NCBI GenBank assembly: GCA_016199985.1
Contig: JACQFQ010000062.1
Coordinates: 1-64,000, forward strand
Reading direction: 5' to 3'
Source: Verrucomicrobiota bacterium
Lineage (GTDB): Bacteria; Verrucomicrobiota; Verrucomicrobiia; Limisphaerales; UBA11320
DNA: 64,000 bases
Below are positions 1 through 8,166 of the stretch, piece by piece. Positions within the stretch are counted from its first letter, which is position 1; each line of letters opens with the position of its first letter. The position numbers and the translations under genes were made by a program. The notes beneath the pieces were generated by a model. That model was not told the DNA's origin. It was given only the letters and a program-made list of their open reading frames with translations, and did no database searches.

Positions 1-427
1 ATCAAAAGACGAAGCTGCAGGAACGAATCAAGATCGTTCGAGGCGTCTGCTCAGTCCGTGCGACCGAGCCCAAAAAGTGATGAACCAATTTGGGAACACA
101 AACATTTTGTCTCTTGACCCAATACTCCAATGGGTGACCCCCGGGACTTCGCATTTCTGAAATAGTGTCAGCCAAGCTCAACGCCACGGGAGTCTGATGA
201 ATGGTTCATAAGGCGGATCCGCCCCAGTGAAGCCAGGCAAGGATGCCATCCCATTGACCGCATGAGAGGGAGGAGCACACGGTGGCAGTGCTGTCTCAAC
301 TCTTCGTTCTGTGTCGGTTCTCTGAAGGCCGCGTACACAAGCGGGCCAAGGATCGGAAGTCCACCGATGACTCGGAGGTGACTCTGTCAATGAGCAGCCG
401 TCTTCCCTGTAATCTGAACCATCCCCA
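1..427. other. Left edge, no supported gene
   Basis: Short open stretches exist on both strands, including plus-strand frames open from the window edge to about 114 and 157. None gives a recognisable protein or a convincing start. The stretch lies downstream of the minus-strand LRR gene. It may hold the end of a gene that begins outside the window, but nothing here supports naming one. Confidence 0.4.
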
Positions 428-2263
428 TCAAGGCGAACGCACGCGATAGAAGCTCCTCGGACGATCTGTCCACTGAGGGTCCCTGAAGTAGTAAGAGCCG
501 TCGGTGAGGGAATTCGTGCTCACCGCAGACCAAAGAGGATTTGCCACGTCCGCGCAGGCTTCCACAATGACGGGAATGTTCGTAGCCCAGGAGATGACGA
601 AGCTGAAAGAGTTTCCTTGTACTCCAAACCTGTCACCGCTCGGCAAGATCAACGGATTGGAGAGCACCCACGGACGTGGAGCAATCCCCGCAAAGGTCGA
701 TTCCCAACCCTTGGTCCCCGGCAAGTAATAGACAGCTGCATTCTCGGCGAAGGACAACACATCCTCATCTTTAAGGGCGTTTCCCTCAAAAAAGACACTG
801 GCAAGGTTCACACAGCCGTAAAACGCAAACTGCCCGATGCGGGTGACACCCCTGGGGATGGTCAGGCTCGTCAGTCGAGTGCAGTACGCGAATCCTCTGT
901 CCCCGATGTGGGCAATGCCGCTAGGAATGATGTAACTTCCCTCCTTGGCTTCGGGGAACTGGACCAGGGTGGTCAGGCCCCTATCGAACAAGACGCCCTC
1001 GGCGCTGCTGTAGGTCGGGTTAGCAGGATCTACAGTGATCGCAGCCAGGCGGGGACAGTGATCGAAAGCATCAGGCTCAATCGTGGTCACGCCCTTGCCA
1101 AACGTCACAGTCGACAAGCTGGTGCAACTACCGAACGCCAAGCCTCCGATATGGGTGACCTCGTCGGGGAACGTGATACTCGACAAGCGCGTGCCGGAGA
1201 ACGCTCCAGCCTCGATCGTGGTGAGACTCTGGGGAAGCGTGACGCTCGATAAGTTCACACAGGAAGAGAATGCACCCGCCCCGATGCTTGTCACGCTGCT
1301 GGGAAATCTGACACTCGACAACCGCGTGCACTCGGCGAAGGTTTCGAGCTCGATCGCGGTGAGCCCGTTGGGGAGCGTGACGCTCGACAAGTTGTTACAA
1401 CCCCTGAACGCAACCAACCCGATGCTCGTGAGGCCGTTAGGGAACGCGACATTTGTTAACCCCGTGCAACCAGAGAACGCGCCTTCCTCTATTCTGCTGA
1501 CACTTTCCGGAAGCAATAGGCCGGCTAGGCTGGTGCAACCCCAAAACGCATCCTCCGAGATGCTGGTGAGGCCGTTCGGGATCACGACATTGTTCAACCC
1601 CGTGCAGTCACGGAACACCTCGTCCCCCATCGATATCACTCCGCTTCCAATCGTCACAGTCGTCAGGCGAGCGCAACCCAAAAACGCCGCTTCCCCGATG
1701 GTGGTGACGTTCGCGGGGATCGTGACACTTGCCAGGTTCGTGCATCCCCCGAACGCCCCGAAGTCTATGGTGGTCACGCTGTCGGGGATGCCGACGCTTT
1801 CCAAGCCTGTGCAGCCGCTGAAGGCTGCAAAACCCAGATCGGTCATGCCTTCGGGAATGGAGAGACTCACCAAGCGGGTGCAACCCGCAAACGCGTCATC
1901 CTCGATCCTTCTTACCATGTCAGGGATCACGTAATTTCCAGTTCTCCCTTCCGGGCATCGGAGCAGTGTGGTCAGGTTCTTATCAAACAAGACCCCATCC
2001 ACACTGGCATAATAGGAATTCTCCGGATCCACGTTGATCGCGCTCAGGTTGGTGCAACCTAAGAACGTCTCGAATCTGATGTGTCTCACACGCCTGCCAC
2101 CAATGGTGTTCGGAATCACGATCGTAGCTTGAGAGCAGTCATAGTGTGTGATCGTGATCGTGCCATTCTCGATGAAGTAATCGAGCTGAGCTTGCGCCAT
2201 TTCGGGGAGCATCAGACATAGGAGCAGGCAACACCTCAGGGCGGATATCACCCGAAAATCCAT
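428..2263 (-). CDS. Secreted BspA-like leucine-rich-repeat (LRR_5) protein
   Basis: About 611 residues. The chosen ATG at 2263 starts a classic signal peptide (MDFRVISALRCC, hydrophobic core, then MAQA|Q) with an AAGGG-like ribosome site just upstream. A second ATG at 2314 would add 17 residues before this signal and fits less well. From about residue 50 to 500 there are roughly 17 repeats of about 23 residues with the LRR_5 pattern 'IP..VT.IG..AF.GCT.L..V'. Two inserts of the type 'VDP.N..Y.S..GVLFD' (near residues 75 and 395) break the array. The last 70 residues form a separate module ending RSFYRVRSP, seen on other secreted proteins here. BspA-like proteins are usually surface or secreted binding proteins; the ligand is unknown. 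The open frame continues far upstream to 2998, but that part has no signal or domain and is probably not translated. Confidence 0.85.
   Translation of the reverse strand: MDFRVISALRCCLLLCLMLPEMAQAQLDYFIENGTITITHYDCSQATIVIPNTIGGRRVRHIRFETFLGCTNLSAINVDPENSYYASVDGVLFDKNLTTLLRCPEGRTGNYVIPDMVRRIEDDAFAGCTRLVSLSIPEGMTDLGFAAFSGCTGLESVGIPDSVTTIDFGAFGGCTNLASVTIPANVTTIGEAAFLGCARLTTVTIGSGVISMGDEVFRDCTGLNNVVIPNGLTSISEDAFWGCTSLAGLLLPESVSRIEEGAFSGCTGLTNVAFPNGLTSIGLVAFRGCNNLSSVTLPNGLTAIELETFAECTRLSSVRFPSSVTSIGAGAFSSCVNLSSVTLPQSLTTIEAGAFSGTRLSSITFPDEVTHIGGLAFGSCTSLSTVTFGKGVTTIEPDAFDHCPRLAAITVDPANPTYSSAEGVLFDRGLTTLVQFPEAKEGSYIIPSGIAHIGDRGFAYCTRLTSLTIPRGVTRIGQFAFYGCVNLASVFFEGNALKDEDVLSFAENAAVYYLPGTKGWESTFAGIAPRPWVLSNPLILPSGDRFGVQGNSFSFVISWATNIPVIVEACADVANPLWSAVSTNSLTDGSYYFRDPQWTDRPRSFYRVRSP
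780..2090 (-). repeat. Tandem LRR-coding repeats
   Basis: This part of the LRR gene is built from about 69-bp units, each encoding one LRR_5 repeat. The units have diverged at the DNA level but keep the codons for GCT/GC(V/N)NL and AF. Such arrays can change length by recombination. Confidence 0.7.
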
Positions 2264-2804
2264 TGCCCTTGTGATCAGGCAGGATTCACTCAACTTGCGA
2301 ATATTTGTTTGCATAGAAAACTTCTTCACCTCTGCCACCGAGCGCAGAATCCATGCGCCAAGGGTGGGCATGAAGAGGCTCGAGGATGTTCCTTCCGTCC
2401 GTTGACCTACTGCAGGGCAGGCGCCTAGGTCCGTGGCCGTCCTGAGCATGAGCGCACCGGAGGGTGTGAAGCCGACGGAAGGGTTGTTGTTCGTCTCGGC
2501 GCGTCCTGCCGGAAGTCTCGGGAAAGGGATCTGAAGCATGCTCCCATTGGAAGCAGAGAAACGGGAGGACAGGAAGCCAGAAAACTGCCGTGATCTCGTC
2601 TCTCGTCTCACTCCCGCTCCACCCCTTCTGTGACGCCGCGCGAGGGATATTACCTGCCACGAGGCGCTGCCGGTGGAGAGCTTCGTGGAGGGCTTGAGAG
2701 CGGCATTGATATTTTCAACGCAAACAAGACACCATTCGACCCGACTCGTCCTTTCATTCAATTCACGCCAGCACAGCCACCTGTCGTTAGCCCACGATGA
2801 TCTT
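2264..2804. other. Intergenic region with a 9-bp inverted repeat
   Basis: No gene is supported. The minus-strand frame of the LRR gene stays open through this stretch, but the translation has no domain. CCTTCCGTC at 2391-2399 is repeated inverted as GACGGAAGG at 2474-2482, about 75 bases apart. The right part, from about 2690, is visibly poorer in G+C than most of the window and leads into the DUF6959-like gene. Confidence 0.4.
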
Positions 2805-3083
2805 ATGGAAAAAGTCCAGATAGACGTGCTTTCAGAAACAGTAAACTGCCCGGTTGTGCAAATGCCCGGACGAAAGTATCCCGGAATAATATTGCAAGGC
2901 GATTCGCTCCGAATCCTTTTGGATTCGACCGAGGAGATTTGTGACCTTTGCGTTTCGGCGCAGAATTCCGAACTTTCTAGCGCGGCGGCATCACTCAAAC
3001 AGAAGCTTGCTGGTTACTTCGCGAGCTACGAACAGGCAATGAAAGAGGCAGGCCGCGACCTCCCTTATCCAAAACGAAGTTAA
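2805..3083 (+). CDS. DUF6959-like small protein
   Basis: 92 residues starting MEKVQIDVLSETVNCPVV; the motif PGRKYPGIILQGDSL is what I recognise as DUF6959-like. The ATG at 2805 is preferred because the extra 44 upstream residues of the longer frame are not protein-like. There is no signal peptide, so it is probably cytoplasmic. Function is not established; small proteins of this kind often sit in toxin/immunity neighbourhoods, and an RHS-like remnant starts 4 bases downstream. The gene is less GC-rich than the core genes around it, which fits horizontal acquisition. Gene reality is fairly sure; the family name is less so. Confidence 0.65.
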   Translation: MEKVQIDVLSETVNCPVVQMPGRKYPGIILQGDSLRILLDSTEEICDLCVSAQNSELSSAAASLKQKLAGYFASYEQAMKEAGRDLPYPKRS

Positions 3084-3087
3084 ACGT

Positions 3088-3707
3088 ATGATTTCGAAGC
3101 TTTGGCTACGACTGCTGACGTTTCTCGCACTGTGCGTTGCGTTCGTTGCTGTGACGCCCCCTTCGCTGGCGACAGTGGCCTACGACGGGCGGTGTCCTGT
3201 ATTCGTTTCCTCCGATAGTCGAGCCGGGCACGCGGCTTGTGGCTTTGACGGAACCGAGATGCAATCCATCAGTGAGAATTACTGTGCGATGTCGACAACG
3301 TTGGCAATCGGAAGCGCTCGAGTCGGGGAGGGGACGCGCTGGGCAACAATCTCCGTGTCGACACGTACGCGAACAACGCCGTGAACCAGCACAAGAACAT
3401 TGCCCAGGCTGGCTCAAATGACGTGGTGGGGGTGGCGTACGCGAACGTGACGGTGAACGTGAGCCTCAATGGCGGCACGGCCACGACGGCCTCCCGCCAG
3501 GACGAGCATTATTCTCAGGCGGCGGCTGCGGATGTGAGGTTCGTTTACGAAGGCTGGCATCTGATGTCCGAGCTGGCCGCGAGTCTGGATTACGCGGCGT
3601 TGGACAGGAAATTCACGCAGCTGTCGGAGCGGCAGCCGCCGACAACGCGTAATAGTGTCGCAGATGCGCTGGAGCCACCGCAGCCTCCCAATAATCCGAA
3701 CACGTAG
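3088..3707 (+). pseudogene. Decayed RHS/YD-repeat-type protein remnant
   Basis: The first piece (3088-3384) starts with a signal-like segment (MISKLWLRLLTFLALCVAF). The second piece (about 3335-3707) is in another frame and reads NNLRVDTYANNAVNQ, then VNVSLNGGTATT, then RFVYEGWHLMSEL. These match, in order, segments of long verrucomicrobial RHS-repeat proteins (NNLR..TYANNA.NQ; A.VTVNGQ.; RFVYDGWNL.AEL). Much is missing between them, so the remnant carries at least one frameshift and one or more internal deletions. It starts 4 bases after the DUF6959-like gene. I read it as a pseudogene; a short functional gene cannot be excluded. Confidence 0.6.
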
Positions 3708-3874
3708 AGCCGATCGGAGCAGGACCTCGCCACGCAGAGAAGTCCCATGAAACCTCGCATCCCAAGCCCTTGCGCTCGAATCTTCCTGTGTTAACTTCTC
3801 GCGCCCTTCGTTCTTGCGTGAGGGATCCGGACAGTCTCTGTCTGACTGTTCGAGTCATGAGCCTTTGTTTGCCG

Positions 3875-4192
3875 ATGCACAATCTGAGTCACTACAACCC
3901 GCTCCGGCCGGGCGGGTATTCCGCAAAAAACGTCATCAAGCCCATAGCCTTCCTTTGCGTGGCCCCGTCCGCGGAGCGGGTCACGGTCATGGGTGACTTC
4001 AACGATTGGGATTCCGATTCCCATCCCATGAACCAGACCTTCGATGGGGCTTGGCGCGTGGAGGTGCCTTTGAGTCACGGGCACCATCACTACCTCTTCT
4101 GCATCGATGGGAAGCCAGTGCTCGATCCTCGGGCTCAGGGCATCGCTCGCAATGTGAAGGGCGAGAAGGTGTCCCTGATCTCAGTGAGCTGA
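3875..4192 (+). CDS. Small glycogen-binding (CBM48/AMPK-beta-like) protein
   Basis: 105 residues from the chosen ATG (MHNLSHYNPLRPGGYSAKN). An ATG at 3857 would add six residues and is also possible. The core VTVMGDFNDWD...HPM....DGAWRVEVPL.HGHHHYLFCIDG is the early-set carbohydrate-binding fold of CBM48/AMPK-beta, with the GDFN.W motif and the aromatic positions expected to contact alpha-glucan. It stands alone with no catalytic domain and ends DPRAQGIARN..GEKVSLISVS. I infer cytoplasmic glycogen binding or a scaffold role. No glycogen enzyme is adjacent. Confidence 0.8.
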   Translation: MHNLSHYNPLRPGGYSAKNVIKPIAFLCVAPSAERVTVMGDFNDWDSDSHPMNQTFDGAWRVEVPLSHGHHHYLFCIDGKPVLDPRAQGIARNVKGEKVSLISVS

Positions 4193-4532
4193 AGAGCCCA
4201 TCGTTCCCGCAGAACTTTCCCGCTCAGGCGGGCTCTGTCCACTTTCTGGGCTGTTCGTCTCAGGCCCGGATAAACCTCTTTCCCCGGCTTGGCTTCTCCG
4301 CCCAGGGATGGGTTCTGTTTTCCCCTGGCCGATCAAGGTTTTGTTCGGTGGATTCTAAAGTTTTGCGACGAAGTGAACCGATGGAAGAGGCGTCGCGTTT
4401 GCGGCAAAGGTGGCCAGCAGCCTAGGATGAATAGCTGGTGGGGAGAGTGGGTGGCGCCCCTGGAGAAGCCCACCCAACGGCAGGGATGCCGTTTTCCGGA
4501 TCTCGCCTGAGATCCGTTCATGGAAGTCACAT
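4193..4532. other. Intergenic region before flagellin
   Basis: 340 bases without a gene. An imperfect stem CCCGC-TCAG-GCGGG at 4219-4232, inside a wider AGAGCCC/GGGCTCT pairing, follows the CBM48 gene but has no T-run. A sigma-28-like motif lies near 4356-4384. A perfect hairpin GGATCTC-GCCT-GAGATCC (4498-4515) sits directly before the flagellin ribosome site (GGAAG at about 4520). Confidence 0.5.
4356..4384 (+). promoter_or_regulatory. Possible sigma-28-type promoter for flagellin
   Basis: TAAAGTTT (4356-4363) is a perfect match to the enterobacterial sigma-28 -35 box. ACCGATGG (4377-4384) resembles the -10 box GCCGATAA, but the spacing is 13 instead of 11. It would give a leader of about 140 bases before the flagellin ATG. 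Weak evidence. Confidence 0.3.
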
Positions 4533-5336
4533 ATGGTTATCAACACTAACGAGTCATCGCTCCGGGCGTCTCGGATGCTCGCGGAGTCCTCCTCGAACCT
4601 CGCCAAATCCCTCGCGCGTTTGTCCTCCGGGTCCAAGATTGTGTCCCCTGAAGACGACGCGGCCGGTTTGGCGGTCTCGATGAGGTTCGACGCGCAGATC
4701 AGCCGAACCCAGGCGGCGAAGAACAACGTTTCGAACGCCATCTCGTTCAGCCAAACCCAGGACGGGTTCATGGGCAAGGTGGCGAAGGCCCTCGATCGTA
4801 TGTCTGAGCTGGCCATCCTTTCGCAGGATGTGACCAAGAGCAATAGCGACCGCACCCTGTATGACAACGAGTTCTCGACGCTGGCGAGTTACATCACCAA
4901 CGTGGCGACGAAGGACTTCAACGGCGTCAGTCTGTTCAGCGCTTCCGCGCTGAGCGTCACGACGGACAGTGAAGGCGGCACGTTCTCCATGAGCGCGGTC
5001 AATCTGGGAACGGCGACCTACACGGGATTGTCGACCTCCAGCGTGGCCACCTCCGGCGGCGCGGCGACCGCGTTGACGAACGTCAAGAACGCGATCACGC
5101 AACTGGCGTCCGATCGCGCTGTGGCAGGCGCAAGCTTGTCTCGGCTGCAGTTCACCAGCGAACAGCTGGCCGTCCTCCGCGACAACCTCTCGGCTGCAAA
5201 CAGCCGGATCAAGGATGTCGATGTGGCTGAGGAAAGCACCGCCTACGCGAGATACAACATCCTCACGCAGTCGGGCACAGCGATGTTGGCCCAGGCCAAC
5301 GCCATCCCCCAGTCTGCGCTCAGGCTCCTGGCCTAA
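4533..5336 (+). CDS. fliC: Flagellin
   Basis: 267 residues, a short flagellin made almost only of the D0/D1 domains. The N-terminal half carries the signature LARLSSGSKIVSPEDDAAGL near residues 28-47 and a heptad-rich helix. The C-terminal part has the paired helix (RIKDVDVAEESTAYARYNIL) and ends QSALRLLA, the usual flagellin end. The central part (about residues 130-185) is small and Ser/Thr-rich, so there is no large D2/D3 surface domain. It polymerises into the flagellar filament after export by the flagellar type III system, helped by FliS (encoded at 8476). The start has a good ribosome site (GGAAG). A strong terminator follows, so it is probably a single-gene transcript. Confidence 0.95.
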   Translation: MVINTNESSLRASRMLAESSSNLAKSLARLSSGSKIVSPEDDAAGLAVSMRFDAQISRTQAAKNNVSNAISFSQTQDGFMGKVAKALDRMSELAILSQDVTKSNSDRTLYDNEFSTLASYITNVATKDFNGVSLFSASALSVTTDSEGGTFSMSAVNLGTATYTGLSTSSVATSGGAATALTNVKNAITQLASDRAVAGASLSRLQFTSEQLAVLRDNLSAANSRIKDVDVAEESTAYARYNILTQSGTAMLAQANAIPQSALRLLA

Positions 5337-5353
5337 AGATGATCGGGAAGCCT

Positions 5354-5429
5354 GGAACCCTCTCGAAGGGTTCCCGCGATACGAGCGAATAAAACATCCC
5401 CCGGGCGGTTCCCGCCCGGGGGCATTTTT
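5354..5429 (+). terminator. Tandem hairpins and intrinsic terminator after flagellin
   Basis: Two perfect hairpins follow the stop codon: GGAACCCT/AGGGTTCC (5354-5374, 5-base loop) and CCCCCGGGCGG/CCGCCCGGGGG (5398-5422, loop TTC). The second is followed by CATTTTTC, a textbook Rho-independent terminator. It separates fliC from fliD. Confidence 0.9.
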
Positions 5430-5504
5430 CTTCTGATCCGCTCGCGCATCGGGGTTGTTCCGACGCTCAGCGCCCTCGGGGGACTGCCGCCACCCGCTCG
5501 GCGG

Positions 5505-5531
5505 TCAAGGGGCGGCTGATTTTGCCGATGG
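5505..5531 (+). promoter_or_regulatory. Sigma-28-type promoter of fliD
   Basis: TCAAGGGG (5505-5512), 11 bases, then GCCGATGG (5524-5531). The spacing equals the consensus TAAAGTTT-N11-GCCGATAA, and the -10 box matches at six of eight positions. It lies between the fliC terminator and fliD and would start transcription near 5538, just before the ribosome site. Confidence 0.5.
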
Positions 5532-5541
5532 AAGAAGACAG

Positions 5542-5563
5542 TAGAGGCATATTAGAGGCATAT
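5542..5563 (+). repeat. 11-bp tandem duplication carrying the fliD ribosome site
   Basis: TAGAGGCATAT occurs twice in perfect tandem (5542-5552 and 5553-5563). Each copy contains AGAGG; the second lies 8-9 bases before the fliD ATG at 5567, the usual position for a Shine-Dalgarno site. Confidence 0.8.
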
Positions 5564-5566
5564 TGT

Positions 5567-7279
5567 ATGGATCTTGGAGTTTCCGGTCTGGTATCCGGCT
5601 TTGATTGGCGTTCCATGGTGAACCAGCTGTCCGATGTCGAGCGCGCCCCCCAGCGTCGCTTGCGGACCGAGCAGGGGACGTTGCAGCAGAAGAACACCGC
5701 TTACGGGGCCATCCAAACGCAGCTGAGCACCCTCATGTCCAAGGCCCAGGATCTGAGCAAACCCGAGTTGTTCGACAGCCGCCTGGCCGTTCCCAGCGAC
5801 ACCACAATCGCGACCGCGACCAGCGCCACCAATTCGGCGGTGGGCTCCTACACATTTGCGGTCACTCAGCTCGCGACGAGCTCTGTGCAGCGCGGCGCCG
5901 ACGACGCGGGCAACCGCCTCAGCGTCACCGACGATGTGTCCGGCGTCACCCTCAACTCCGCGGGGTTCTCCATTCCTGTCACCGCGGGCGTTTTCACCGT
6001 GAACGGAAAACGGATCGATGTCGCGACCACCGACACGCTGCAGCAGGTCTTCGACAAGATCAGCTCCGCCACAGGCGGCGTCGTTTCCGCCTCCTACTCC
6101 AGCTCCGAGGACAAGATTCATCTCAACGCCAGCGGGGGCGTCCCTGTGGTGCTGGGCAGCTCAAACGACACAAGCAACTTCCTTGCGGTCGCGCGGCTGA
6201 ACAACAACAACAGCGACACGGTGACGAGCGGCGCGCGGCTGGGCGCCGTGCGATCGTCGGCGACGCTCGATTCCGCAAACTTCCGGATCGCAGTTTCCGA
6301 CGGGGGAAGCGGCGCCGGCAAGTTTCGCGTGAACGGGGTGGACATCGCGTTCAACGCGTCGAGCGACTCCGTGAACGATGTTCTGGCGCGCATCAACAAC
6401 TCCTCCGCGGGAGTGACCGCGTCCTACGACTCATTGAACGATCGATTCACGCTGACCAACAAGTCGACGGGCGATTTGGGCGTCGCCTTGGAGAACGTCA
6501 CCGGAAACTTTTTGACCGCCACAGGGCTCGCGTCCGGCACGCTCGTCCATGGACAGAATCTGCAGTATCGGCTGAACGACGGCGCCGATGTGCTCACGAG
6601 CCAGTCGAACACAATCGATGAGTCCAGCTCAGGAGTCGTCGGCCTCAGCCTGAGCGTTTTGAAAGCGGGAACGGTGACCGTGCAGGTCGGGGCGGACACG
6701 GCCAAGATCAAGCAGGCGATCGTCGACTTTGTCGCGGAGTTCAACAAGAGCCACGGGTTGATCGACAACTACACCGCCAGCTCCACTGACAAGACCGGGA
6801 AGGTGACCGCCGCGATTCTCGCCGGGGACCGGGACGCATTCGATCTGAGCGGCGCGTTGAGGTCTTTGGGCAACGGAAAGGTGACGGGCCTCTCGGGCAC
6901 GATATCGCTCCTGTCGGACCTCGGTTACGCCTCGAACAGCACCGACAACTCGCTGGCCTTGAGCGATTCGACCGCGCTGGACACCGCGCTGTCGGGGAAT
7001 CTCGCCGCGGTGAAGGACTTCTTCACCCAGTCGACGACTGGCTTCGCGTCGCGAGCCTACGACTTTCTCAAGAAGACCGCCGACCTGGACGGAACGCTGG
7101 ACGCCAAGCAAAAGGTCCTCGGCAAGCAAGTGACCGATATTGATGATCAGGTGGCGGATCAGGAACGATTTGTGCAAACAAACCGCTCCGCGATGATTGA
7201 TCGCTTCGTCGCCATGGAGACAGCCCAGGCTCACATCAACCAGCAGCTCCAGCTGCTGAATCAAAAATTTGGATCTTAA
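5567..7279 (+). CDS. fliD: Flagellar filament cap protein FliD
   Basis: 570 residues. The start MDLGVSGLVSGFDWRSMVNQ is typical of FliD (GL.SG.D...MV..L) and has a ribosome site in the second 11-bp repeat; an in-frame ATG at 5528 is upstream of both copies and less likely. The N-terminal coiled region is followed by the FliD_N domain, repeated Ig-like flagellin hook segments (two stretches beginning 'GAGKFRVNG' and 'AGVFTVNGKRI') and the FliD_C domain. The C-terminus is a heptad helix ending LQLLNQKFGS. FliD caps the growing filament and guides flagellin folding. The next gene starts 13 bases downstream. Confidence 0.93.
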   Translation: MDLGVSGLVSGFDWRSMVNQLSDVERAPQRRLRTEQGTLQQKNTAYGAIQTQLSTLMSKAQDLSKPELFDSRLAVPSDTTIATATSATNSAVGSYTFAVTQLATSSVQRGADDAGNRLSVTDDVSGVTLNSAGFSIPVTAGVFTVNGKRIDVATTDTLQQVFDKISSATGGVVSASYSSSEDKIHLNASGGVPVVLGSSNDTSNFLAVARLNNNNSDTVTSGARLGAVRSSATLDSANFRIAVSDGGSGAGKFRVNGVDIAFNASSDSVNDVLARINNSSAGVTASYDSLNDRFTLTNKSTGDLGVALENVTGNFLTATGLASGTLVHGQNLQYRLNDGADVLTSQSNTIDESSSGVVGLSLSVLKAGTVTVQVGADTAKIKQAIVDFVAEFNKSHGLIDNYTASSTDKTGKVTAAILAGDRDAFDLSGALRSLGNGKVTGLSGTISLLSDLGYASNSTDNSLALSDSTALDTALSGNLAAVKDFFTQSTTGFASRAYDFLKKTADLDGTLDAKQKVLGKQVTDIDDQVADQERFVQTNRSAMIDRFVAMETAQAHINQQLQLLNQKFGS

Positions 7280-7292
7280 CGACTCACACGCT

Positions 7293-8012
7293 ATGAGGTC
7301 GCACTGGACTGATCAGCCGCGTTGGACCGCCGCCTTCGCCCTCGCTCTCTGCGCCTATCTGGCATCCAGGCCGCCTGCGGGCGCGGCGGAATGCCCCGTG
7401 ATACGGTGGGTGGAGCGCAAGCTGGATCGGTCGGTGGGGGCCTCCTTCGCGCCCAACAATACCTACCGCGCCAATGATTCGTTCCCGGCGGATTGGCGGC
7501 GCGTGGCGATCCTTCCCATGGCGGTTCCTGATGCCGGCGCGCAATCTATGTCTGGCGAGCAGACTTTGAGCCCTGCGATTCTTCGCGAGTTAGGCAAGCG
7601 TCTTTCTTTCGAGGTGGTTCCCTTGGCGCCAGAGTCGTTGCGTCGGGTCACGGGGCGCGCCATCTGGCGCGCCGACGATCCTTTGCCGCAGGAATTGCTC
7701 AACTTCGTTCGCGATCAGAAGGCATGCCAGGGCCTGATCTTTGCCGAACTGACCCAGTATCACGCTTACGGCCCCTTACAGATCGGCTGGAAGATGAAGC
7801 TGATCGATACGCGGCAGGCATCGGTCTTTTGGGCTTTTGACCAGGTTTTCAATTCGGGTGTGGGGTCCGTTGCCACCGCGGCCCGACGATACGCTCAAGA
7901 CCATCACGCGGAGCCCAACTCGATTTCCGACCAGCAGCTGATTCTGTCCTCCCCCGCCCGATTCGGGGAATACACCCTGAGCGCCGCTTTCAATACATTG
8001 CCCTCGCGGTAG
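7293..8012 (+). CDS. Exported protein of unknown function in the flagellar cluster
   Basis: 239 residues with an N-terminal signal (MRSHWTD.., hydrophobic stretch, then PAGAAEC). The cysteine just after the cleavage region could be lipidated, but the lipobox is poor. The body has the alternating pattern of TolB-N/LpoB-like envelope proteins: VAILPM, then a helix ILRELGKRLSFEVVPL, then QGLIFAELTQY and a strand carrying GWKMKLIDTRQASVFWAFD. That pattern is an analogy, not a family assignment. It lies 13 bases after fliD and before the flgM promoter, so co-transcription with fliD is likely. A role in flagellar envelope assembly is inferred from position only. Confidence 0.75.
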   Translation: MRSHWTDQPRWTAAFALALCAYLASRPPAGAAECPVIRWVERKLDRSVGASFAPNNTYRANDSFPADWRRVAILPMAVPDAGAQSMSGEQTLSPAILRELGKRLSFEVVPLAPESLRRVTGRAIWRADDPLPQELLNFVRDQKACQGLIFAELTQYHAYGPLQIGWKMKLIDTRQASVFWAFDQVFNSGVGSVATAARRYAQDHHAEPNSISDQQLILSSPARFGEYTLSAAFNTLPSR

Positions 8013-8077
8013 ACCGGCAAAAACGCCCCTGCGGGACGTGAAACGGGCAGTGGAAGAAGATTTCACGCCAACTTCGC

Positions 8078-8104
8078 TTCAGTTTTCCAAGAATCTTCCG
8101 ATAG
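8078..8104 (+). promoter_or_regulatory. Sigma-28-type promoter of the flgM-fliS unit
   Basis: TTCAGTTT (8078-8085), exactly 11 bases, then TCCGATAG (8097-8104): six of eight matches in each box of TAAAGTTT-N11-GCCGATAA. Between it and the ATG lie a small perfect hairpin (GGCTCG-AAA-CGAGCC, 8123-8137) and a GAGG ribosome site. This is the best sigma-28-like promoter in the window. Confidence 0.6.
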
Positions 8105-8166
8105 ATGCAATGTGAGGCCTTAGGCTCGAAACGAGCCTGATCCTCCAGGATTGAGGTCGAGCATCT

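Noticed and set aside
1083..1934. 283-codon plus-strand frame
   Set aside because: Antisense to the LRR repeats; its repetitiveness simply mirrors them.
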